In this document: one piece after another, positions 57,063 through 64,000 of the stretch
Layout of the letters: every line of letters begins with the position of its first letter
How positions within the stretch are numbered: the stretch's first letter is position 1
NCBI RefSeq assembly: GCF_033807715.1
Contig: NC_084600.1
Coordinates: 46,341,824-46,405,823 of the forward strand
Length of the DNA: 64,000 nucleotides
DNA from: Cololabis saira
Lineage: Eukaryota; Chordata; Actinopteri; Beloniformes; Belonidae
Direction: 5' to 3'
The notes under the pieces: generated by a model
Database searches by the model: none
What the model saw: only the letters and a program-made list of their open reading frames with translations
What the model was told of the DNA's origin: nothing
Translations under genes and position numbers: made by a program

Positions 57063-57090
57063 ACTCCCCCTGCTGGCTGTGGAGAGCAGT
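56580..57090 (+). repeat. Dispersed repeat with (CA)n: uninterrupted relative of the L1 target
   Basis: Contains 'gatttttattggtgttttg' followed without a break by 'tttttaatggagagaaaatc', the two flanks separated by the L1 at 2729-10507. It continues through 'ttactcagcgtccacatat', where the first copy carries the MITE at 2170. The end is 'ccccctgctggctgtggag', a (CA)n tract (56963-57057) and the same flank again. Confidence 0.8.
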
Positions 57091-58150
57091 TACACACACA
57101 CTAAGGCCCAATACTCCCCCTACTTTCTACAACTAGCCCTAAAAAAGAAGCCACAGATTTCAGGGCCCTAAATCTTCCCAGGTCAGTCCCAAAACTCCCA
57201 CTACCCCTACTTTCAGCACCACCACTAGATTTAGTTGCTACGTCACTGCGTGGTTTACGTTCGGGTACGTAAGCGACTGCGTAGTTACGTTTGCACAAAC
57301 GTCACTCCATATGAGGAAACCCAGAGCTAAAAGCTGTTTTAATTTCAGCTGTAGAGCTGTTAATATGCCACTTTATTAAATTTTAGTATTTTTTCAGGCG
57401 TAAAAGTAACCGTTAAGATCCCCAACCTGGGCTCAGTCGTCCTGGGGAGAAACCTGCAGCTCTGTGGAGAATTACCACTGGCTGAAATAAATCATTTAGG
57501 AAAATAAATGTTTAATAGATTAAATCTAACAGTTGTAGCTACGCCTGTTAAGAAATTTGCTCCAAAAGTTTCGGGATGAGAACTCGAGAGCTGATTTATG
57601 GTTTATATGCAAATACAGTCATGAACTACTTTGCATTGACCATTCATGGTAGAAAGTGGGCGTGTAGAGGGTGGGATATCAGGAGAATTCACCTTCAACC
57701 TTCCAGCTGACTGTGATTTATAAAGAGAACATTGCGTGCACACGGTTTTATAAATCAGGATCTTTTTGTGCTCACAACATTTTCGGCTTTTGAGTTTACG
57801 TGAACTTTTAGTTTGAATCCTACGCAGGTTCATCAAACTTGAACTTAATGATTTTACTTTATTTACCACAATCAGGAATCTGAAATGAAACACCAACATC
57901 TGATTAAAGTTAAACTCACTTTAATTTCAGATTTCACATACAGGAAGTAAAACATTTATTACTTTAAAATGCTGGAGGTCAAAGAGACTCGGACTACGAC
58001 CGAACCGATAGCGTTGCTAACGTCTCTTCTTCTTCTTCTGTGGAAACACTCGAGAACATTGTTCTCTCTTCAGTTTCATCTTCAGCAACTGAAAACATCA
58101 GCTCTGCAGCTGGTTGGAAGTTAGCATGTTAGCATCACAGCCGGCATGAT
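57091..58150. other. Sequence downstream of kptn, no gene recognised
   Basis: Mixed unique and repeat-like sequence. Part of it (57110-57300) has 'tactccccctactttc' phrases suggesting an old transposon. No exon recognised. The kptn 3' UTR and poly(A) site should be here (minus strand), but I cannot place them. Confidence 0.4.
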
Positions 58151-58154
58151 GATG

Positions 58155-58345
58155 GGAGATAACGGCTCGTTAGCGGTGGGAGCTAACGGCCCGTTAGCAG
58201 TGGGAGCTAACGGCTCATTAGCGGTGGGAGCTAACAGTCTGTTAGCGGTGGGAGCTAACGGCCTGTTAGCGGTGGGAGCTAACGGCCTGTTAGCGGTGGG
58301 AGCTAACGGCTGATTAGCGGTGGGAGCTAACGGCTAGTTAGCGTG
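58155..58345. repeat. 24-bp minisatellite reaching the kptn stop codon
   Basis: About eight copies of 'ggtgggagctaacggc' plus 'tcgttagc'-like ends. On the minus strand the array starts at the last codons of kptn (HAN stop; gctaacTAG) and runs into the 3' UTR. TAG falls where other units have CAG, GAG or AAG. Confidence 0.88.
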
Positions 58346-58426
58346 TCTCAGCTCCGTCTCCTCCGTCCCGGCGGTCCGAACCTTCAGTCTCTCCAGAACC
58401 AGATCAGCCGTGCAGGAGAGACTGTG
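58334..58426 (-). CDS. kptn: kptn last coding exon
   Basis: 30 codons plus stop, from acceptor 'gtttctccag': HSLSCTADLVLERLKVRTAG to RHAN. It starts in phase 0, matching the end of the exon at 61392. The HSL...ADLVLERLK pattern is the C-terminal helix of kaptin. The tail after it is shorter than in mammals and ends inside a minisatellite. Confidence 0.82.
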   Translation of the reverse strand, partial: HSLSCTADLVLERLKVRTAGTEETELRHAN

Positions 58427-58431
58427 CTGGA

Positions 58432-58485
58432 GAAACAACAACAACAACAACGTTAGAGAGAAACAACAACAACAACAACAATGTT
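58432..58485. repeat. (AAC)n tract just upstream of the last kptn exon
   Basis: Two 'aacaacaacaacaacaacg' blocks around 'ttagagag'. On the kptn strand this is a GTT-rich pyrimidine stretch within 60 nt of the acceptor and may serve as its polypyrimidine tract. Confidence 0.8.
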
Positions 58486-58579
58486 GGAGAGACAGAGACG
58501 TAAACCAGCTCAGATCAGGACAGAAATGTCCATCACAGCCACACCAGAGGAGAGACTCCTCCTCTCTGCTACATATGTA

Positions 58580-59093
58580 CCGTATTGTCCCGATTATAAG
58601 ACGACCCTCTTTTTCAAGACTCAAGTTCGAAGAAAGACTTTTTGAAAACCAAATTCAATTTTCATACAGAAAATAATGACAGTACATCTGAAACAAATTA
58701 TTATAACAATATATTGGAGAGAAAAAGCATGTTATTTTGCCTCATTCAAATCATTATCTTGAAGTTTGCATCATAACTTCTCCTCAGCTGCCGGTTCACC
58801 TGCCGAACTTCCACCCTCTTTTCTCCAGGTTGTCGCTACGTTTCTCCACTTTCTGTTATCTCTTCTCTTATTTTCTTCTCTTTTCTTTCTACATACTATT
58901 TTTTATTTTTATTCTTCGTGACAGGGGTTAACTTTGGCCTGGGGAGTTAAGTTCAGCATTCGCTTTAAAGGTATCTGGCGCCATCTAGTGTTGTGAATGG
59001 GTATAACGTCTAGACCCCGAATGTAAGACGACCCCCACTTTTTCAGTCTTATTTCAATGCAAAAAACACCGTCTTATATTCAGGACAATACAG
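58580..59093. mobile_element. TA-flanked inverted-repeat element (514 bp) in kptn intron
   Basis: Left 'ccgtattgtcccgattataa' and right, inverted, 'ttatattcaggacaatacag' make about 24-bp imperfect TIRs with 'agacgacc' just inside. TA is present on both sides (58578 and 59094), fitting Tc1/mariner-type insertion. No ORF with a transposase motif. Confidence 0.65.
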
Positions 59094-59404
59094 TACTCTC
59101 TTTTAAAACCCCAGAATAGCTGGAGGGAATCTGTCAACAATCATAAAGATCCTGCACTTGGTGACAAGTGTTGGATATTTGGCATGTTAGTTATGGACAA
59201 ATGGTGACACCCCCTAGTGGCCGGTTTGCAGAAAATTCTAAATGTCTCCAAAGGTCAAATTTCAGCTTCTCTTAGTCCTAGATTGTTGTATATTGTCACT
59301 TTCTCTACTTTTTTAGTGCTAGGAATTCAATCCTGCGATAAATGTCCTATTTCAAGGTCATGTTGAAGGTCTAATTTAACTTTCATGGTAATTTTTTGCA
59401 CAAA
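59094..59404. other. kptn intron sequence, nothing recognised
   Basis: Unique AT-rich sequence without exon or element signals. Confidence 0.4.
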
Positions 59405-60770
59405 AAACTGAAGGCAGACGGATCATTACTGGAGTCTGACCCAAATGCAATAGTTGATTCTACAACCTGACGTTAGCAGAGCAGCTAGCAGGACGGGTTA
59501 GTGAGGTTAGCAGAGCAGCTAGCAGGACGGGTTAGTGACATTAGCAGAGCAGCTAGCAGGACGGGTTAGTGAGGTTAGCAGAGCAGCTAGCAGGACGGGT
59601 TAGTGACGTTAGCAGAGCAGCTAGCAGGACGGGTTAGTGACGTTAGCAGAGCAGCTAGCAGGATGGGTTAGTGACGTTAGCAGAGCAGCTAGCAGGACGG
59701 GTTAGTGAGGTTAGCAGAGCAGCTAGCAGGACGGTTTCGTGACGTTAGCAGAGCAGCTAGCAGGACGGGTTAGTGACGTTAGCAGAGCAGCTAGCAGGAT
59801 GGTTTAGTGACGTTAGCAGAGCAGCTAGCAGGTTAGGGTTAGTGATGTTAGCAGAGCAGCTAGCAGGACGGGTTAGTGATGTTAGCAGAGCAGCTAGCAG
59901 GACGGGTTAGTGACGTTAGCAGAGCAGCTAGCAGGACGGGTTAGTGACGTTAGCAGAGCAGCTAGCAGGACGGGTTAGTGACGTTAGCAGAGCAGCTAGC
60001 AGGACGGGTTAGTGACGTTAGCAGAGCAGCTAGCAGGATGGGTTAGTGACGTTAGCAGAGCAGCTAGCAGGACGGGTTAGTGATGTTAGCAGAGCAGCTA
60101 GCAGGACGGGTTAGTGATGTTAGCAGAGCAGCTAGCAGGTTAGGGTTAGTGACGTTAGCAGAGCAGCTAGCAGGTTAGGGTTAGTGACGTTAGCAGAGCA
60201 GCTAGCAGGACGGGTTAGTGACGTTAGCAGAGCAGCTAGCAGGATGGGTTAGTGACGTTAGCAGAGCAGCTAGCAGGACGGGTTAGTGACGTTAGCAGAG
60301 CAGCTAGCAGGACGGGTTAGTGACGTTAGCAGAGCAGCTAGCAGGACGGGTTAGTGACATTAGCAGAGCAGCTAGCAGGACGGGTTAGTGACGTTAGCAG
60401 AGCAGCTAGCAGGATGGGTTAGTGACGTTAGCAGAGCAGCTAGCAGGTTAGGGTTAGTGACGTTAGCAGAGCAGCTAGCAGGACGGGTTAGTGACATTAG
60501 CAGAGCAGCTAGCAGGATGGGTTAGTGACGTTAGCAGAGCAGCTAGCAGGACGGGTTAGTGACGTTAGCAGAGCAGCTTGCAGGACGGGTTAGTGACGTT
60601 AGCAGAGCAGCTAGCAGGACAGGTTAGTGACGTTAGCAGAGCAGCTAGCAGGACGGGTTAGTGACGTTAGCAGAGCAGCTAGCAGGACAGGTTAGTGACG
60701 TTAGCAGAGCAGCTAGCAGGACGGGTTAGTCACAACCTGGAGGAATAAAAACAAGACGCTCTGCTCCCAC
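59405..60770 (+). mobile_element. Retroposon family R, copy D, expanded by a 34-bp minisatellite
   Basis: The left flank 'gaaggcagacggatcattac' to 'tagttgattctacaacctga' and the right flank 'agtcacaacctggaggaata' to 'aaacaagacgctctgctccc' match the continuous 3' region of copy B (31745-31890). Between them about 37 units of 34 bp ('gttagcagagcagctagcag' plus 'gacgggttagtgac') replace a single site. Confidence 0.75.
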
Positions 60771-60962
60771 TAGATTGTTATGAGTAATTGCTTTTCTGTG
60801 CTGACGTGTTTTTTGCATTTTCACACAGTGTATTTATACACATATACACACATACTGTGTATTTATACACGGTGTGAAGAACCTTCTTTCCTCCTCCATC
60901 CCAGAATCATCCCGTCTCCAAGATGGCGCCGTGAAGAACGGTCGCCAGTTTTTGCAGTGTTC
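60771..60962. other. kptn intron sequence
   Basis: Contains 'tacacatatacacacatac' repeats and the phrase 'agatggcgccgtg'. No exon seen. Confidence 0.4.
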
Positions 60963-61315
60963 TGCACTGCAAAAACTCACAATATTAACAAGAATATTTG
61001 TCTTATTTCTAGTTAAAATGTCTCATTTTTAGTCAAAAAATCTCATTACACTTAAAACAAGACTCATTAACAGAAAAATAACTTATATTACAATTTTCAC
61101 CTGTTTCAAGTAAATTTTTACTTGAAATAAGTAGAAAAATCTTGTTCCACTGGCAGATTTTTCTACTTATTTCAAGTGAAAATTTACTTGAAACAGGTGA
61201 AAATTGTTTTTTTTCCAGTGATGAGTCTTGTTTTAAGTGTAATGAGATTTTTTTGACTAAAATTAGACATTTTAACTAGAAATAAGACAAATATTCTTGT
61301 TAAGATGTTGAGTTT
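60963..61315. mobile_element. Fold-back MITE, full copy (family F) in kptn intron
   Basis: Both arms are nearly complete: 'cactgcaaaaactcacaat' on the left, 'gttaagatgttgagttttaa' on the right, joined at about 61145 by 'atcttgttccactggcag'. A copy of the terminus inverted just outside ('agtttttgcagtgttctg') suggests a second end nearby. Confidence 0.8.
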
Positions 61316-61391
61316 TAACATCGTAACTCAGCTAATAAAGTTGATTCTGACTGTGACGTGGCTCCACCGTGAACCAGAACCTCCGTCTCAC

Positions 61392-61625
61392 CTGCAGGAT
61401 GTGCAGCCCCTTTAGCGTTAGCACGGCTAGCTCCCTGAGCCCGTCCCCGGTCAGGTCCAGGTAGGTGACGGACAGCAGAGGACTCTTGAAGCTCCGCCTC
61501 CACTGCAGCTGGAACTGCCCGTCCGGGTCCACGCTGTCGCCGCCGCCGCTAGCGCCGCCGCTAGCCGGTAGCTGCCCGTCCGGCTCGCCAACGCTGCCGG
61601 GCTGGAACTTGTAGCAGAGCAGCTC
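61392..61625 (-). CDS. kptn: kptn penultimate coding exon
   Basis: 78 codons between acceptor 'ctccgtgcag' and donor CAG|gtgaga. It encodes ELLCYKF, an insert rich in Gly, Ser, Ala and Asp ([20 protein letters not shown]) and then [20 protein letters not shown] and LKGLHILQ. The DLTGDGL repeat is an FG-GAP/integrin-alpha-like blade motif shared by kaptin and ITFG2. KPTN is a subunit of the KICSTOR complex, which holds GATOR1 on lysosomes to restrain mTORC1, and was first described as an actin-associated protein. The Gly/Ser insert is longer than in mammals as I recall them. Confidence 0.9.
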
Positions 61626-61634
61626 CTGCACGGA

Positions 61635-62405
61635 GAGACATGTGTTCATCATTCATGTGTTCATCATTCATGTGTTCATCACCTGTCCGTATGTTCATGT
61701 GTTCATCATTCATGTGTTCATCACCTGCCCATATTTAACAGATTCATGTGTTCATCATTCATGTGTTCATCATTCATGTGTTCATCACCTGTCCGTATGT
61801 TCATGTGTTCATCATTCATGTGTTCATCACCTGTCCCTATGTTCATGTGTTCATCATTCATGTGTTCATCACCTGCCCATATTTAACAGATTCATGTGTT
61901 CATCATTCATGTGTTCATCACATGTCCGTATGTTCATGTGTTCATCATTCATGTGTTCATCACCTGCCCATATTTAACAGATTCATGTGTTCATCATTCA
62001 TGTGTTCATCACCTGTCCGTATGTTCATGTGTTCATCATTCATGTGTTCATCACCTGTCCGTATGTTCATGTGTTCATCATTCATGTGTTCATCACCTGC
62101 CCATATTTAACAGATTCATGTGTTCATCATTCATGTGTTCATCACCTGTCCGTATGTTCATGTGTTCATCATTCATGTGTTCATCACCTGCCCATATTTA
62201 ACAGATTCATGTGTTCATCATTCATGTGTTCATCACCTGTCCGTAGGTTCATGTGTTCATCATTCATGTATTCATCATTCATGTGTTCATCATTCATGTG
62301 TTCATCATTCATGTGTTCATCATTCATGTGTTCATCATTCATGTGTTCATCACCTGTCCGTATGTTCATGTGTTCATCATTCATGTGTTCATCATTCATG
62401 TGTTC
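61635..62405. repeat. 'tcatgtgttcatcat' minisatellite holding kptn 5' splice-site copies
   Basis: About 770 bp filling the intron between the two kptn exons. The main unit is 'ttcatgtgttcatca'; about nine times it is joined to 'cctgtccgtatgttcatgtg'. On the kptn strand that is TACGGACAG|GTGATG, nearly the same as the true exon end TACGGACAG|GTGAAC at 62408. Four copies of 'cctgcccatatttaacagat' are also present. Confidence 0.93.
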
Positions 62406-62407
62406 AC

Positions 62408-62543
62408 CTGTCCGTACGTCCCCAGCAGAACCTCCTTCTGTCCGTCAAAGTCCAGGTCGATGACGAGGGAACAGAGCAGAGCGTCCCATTGGTCGCTGCC
62501 GGGGAGACACGAGGGACGGGACAGACCGGCCTGGAGGACGTCC
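62408..62543 (-). CDS. kptn: kptn internal exon
   Basis: 136 nt (one base plus 45 codons) between acceptor 'ccccaccag' and donor CAG|gtgaac. It reads [20 protein letters not shown], then [20 protein letters not shown] and GTYGQ, in phase with ELLCYKF of the next exon. PGSDQ-D--LCSLV-D-D-DG is a kaptin signature and [10 protein letters not shown] is another FG-GAP-like blade. Both of its splice sites are embedded in tandem arrays made of copies of themselves. Exons farther upstream on this strand were not found in the window. Confidence 0.88.
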
Positions 62544-63505
62544 CTGGTGGGGACAGAGGTCAGAGGTCAAAGGTCAGGGGGAGGACGTCCCTGGTGGGGG
62601 GGACAGAGGTCAGAGGTCAAAGGTCAGGGGGAGGACGTCCCTGGTGGGGACAGAGGTCAGAGGTCAGGGGGAGGACGTCCCTGGTGGGGGACAGAGGTCA
62701 GAGGTCAGGGGGGGACGTCCCTGGTGGGGGGGACAGAGGTCAGAGGTCAGGGGGGGACGTCCCTGGTGGGGACAGAGGTAAAAGGTCAGGGGGAGGACGT
62801 CCCTGGTGGGGGGGACAGAGGTCAGAGGTCAGGGGGGGACGTCCCTGGTGGGGACAGAGGTAAAAGGTCAGGGGGAGGACGTCCCTGGTGGGGGGGACAG
62901 AGGTCAGAGGTCAGGGGGGGGACGTCCCTGGTGGGGGGGACAGAGGTAAAAGGTCAGGGGGGGACGTCCCTGGTGGGGGGGACAGAGGTCAGAGGTCAGG
63001 GGGGGACGTCCCTGGTGGGGGGGACAGAGGTCAGGGGGGGACGTCCCTGGTGGGGACAGAGGTCAGAGGTCAAAGGTCAGGGGGGGACGTCCCTGGTGGG
63101 GGGGACAGAGGTCAGAGGTCAGGGGTCAGGGGAGGACGTCCCTGGTGGGGGGGACAGAGGTCAGAGGTCAGGGGGAGGACGTCCCTGGTGGGGACAGAGG
63201 TCAGAGGTCAAAGGTCAGGGGGAGGACGTCCCTGGTGGGGACAGAGGTCAAAGGTCAGGGGGAGGACGTCCCTGGTGGGGACAGAGGTCAGAGGTCAGGG
63301 GGAGGACGTCCCTGGTGGGGACAGAGGTCAGAGGTCAAAAGTCAGGGGGAGGACGTCCCTGGTGGGGACAGAGGTCAGAGGTCAGGGGGGGGACGTCCCT
63401 GGTGGGGACAGAGGTCAGAGGTCAGGGGGAGGACGTCCCTGGTGGGGGACAGAGGTCAGAGGTCAGGGGGAGGACGTCCCTGGTGGGGGACAGAGGTCAG
63501 GGGTC
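62544..63505. repeat. 40-48-bp minisatellite carrying copies of the kptn 3' splice site
   Basis: About 22 units upstream of the exon on the kptn strand. Each has 'gaggacgtccctggtggggg' followed by one to three 'acagaggtcagaggtc' blocks. Reverse complement: CCCCACCAG|GGACGTCCTCC, the exact acceptor and first 11 bases of the exon ending at 62543. Open frames (Gly/Arg-rich) across it are not genes. Confidence 0.95.
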
Positions 63506-63830
63506 AGAGGAGGTAAATATAGCTTGGTGGTAGATATGCTGCTATAGGCTTATGCTGCAGGGGGGACCGACATGATCCACTGGGCGGTGCCTCTCACCCT
63601 TCTTCTCCTCTCCTCTTCCCTTCCTCTCTTCTCCATTTCCATTTTTATTTATTATAAATATCTCATAGCTATCGTTTTTGTCCATCGTTCCTGTAGTTTC
63701 TTGTGCTGCCCCCCCTTCTCCTCCCTTTTTTCTCTTTTGTACATGGTCCAGCATCCTCTGCCGGTGGTGAAGAGCATCTCTGAATGCACAACACCGGATC
63801 CTGCAGCGTGGGAGTGAGAGGGGCAGGGTG
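63506..63830. repeat. Probable dispersed repeat in kptn intron
   Basis: C/T-rich sequence with 'ggggggaccgacatgatcca', then 'ccagcatcctctgccggtgg'. It has the look of a teleost interspersed repeat, but I cannot name the family. No exon seen. Confidence 0.4.
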
Positions 63831-64000
63831 ACGGCCCGGTCAGGGTAACGACCCGGTCAGGGTAACGGCCCGGTCAGGGTAACGGGTCAGGGTAACGGCC
63901 CGGTCAGGGTAACGGCGCGGTCAGGGTAACGGCCCGGTCAGGGTAACGGTCAGGGTAACGGGTCAGGGTAACGGCCCGGTCAGGGTGACGGCCCGGTCAG
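63830..64000. repeat. 17-bp minisatellite 'ggtaacggcccggtcag'
   Basis: About ten copies, some shortened to 'ggtaacgggtcag', running off the end of the window. Confidence 0.95.

Noticed and set aside
62253..63547. 426-codon and overlapping Gly/Arg-rich frames on the plus strand
   Set aside because: They are antisense to kptn and lie in the splice-site minisatellite.

Overview
The window is nuclear DNA from a vertebrate, most probably a teleost fish. Two host genes are recognisable: nova2 on the + strand (KH-domain neuronal splicing factor; KH exons at 29165-29308, 30707-30870 and 32059-33090) and the 3' end of kptn on the - strand (kaptin; exons at 62408-62543, 61392-61625 and 58334-58426). 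They are convergent. In human both genes lie on chromosome 19q13.3, which supports both calls. The fish assignment rests on a Tx1-like L1, a two-gene PIF/Harbinger transposon, many fold-back MITEs and an extreme load of mini- and microsatellites.

Layout. 1-2728: AT-rich intergenic DNA with MITE pieces. 2729-10507: a complete L1 retrotransposon on the - strand with both ORFs open, a poly(A) end and an 11-bp target-site duplication; a related empty site is at about 56600-56720. 10633-15060: MITE half and a 17/12-bp minisatellite in two blocks, each followed by the same retroposon 3' tail. 15546-17651: GA-rich simple repeats, then a CpG-rich stretch that is probably the nova2 promoter and first exon. 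17652-29164: nova2 intron 1, almost all repeats. 29165-33090: the three KH exons. 33091-41920: stop-proximal 3' UTR and mostly unique AT-rich DNA with a few MITEs. 41922-52478: MITE, telomere-like degenerate repeats and a roughly 5.9-kb array of a roughly 30-bp unit, followed by shorter arrays. 52479-56532: a complete PIF/Harbinger transposon with TAA duplication, a MYB/SANT-like gene (+) and a DDE transposase gene (-). 58334-62543: kptn 3' exons with introns filled by repeats. 62544-64000: kptn intron made mostly of minisatellites.

Most interesting signals. (1) Minisatellites in kptn contain copies of the gene's own functional borders: about 23 copies of one exon's 3' splice site on one side, about nine copies of its 5' splice site on the other, and an array that starts in the stop-codon region of the last exon. 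(2) A roughly 1.15-kb retroposon family (four copies here) carries a 156-codon ORF for a predicted single-pass membrane/coiled-coil protein but no reverse transcriptase; one copy has spawned a 34-bp minisatellite. (3) The largest array repeats an RFX X-box-like dyad about 200 times, and a second unrelated array 450 bp away repeats another X-box-like dyad. (4) The L1 begins with three 18-bp repeats carrying a Kaiso/ZBTB33-like CTCGCGAG palindrome. All family assignments are made from sequence by eye; no database search was run.
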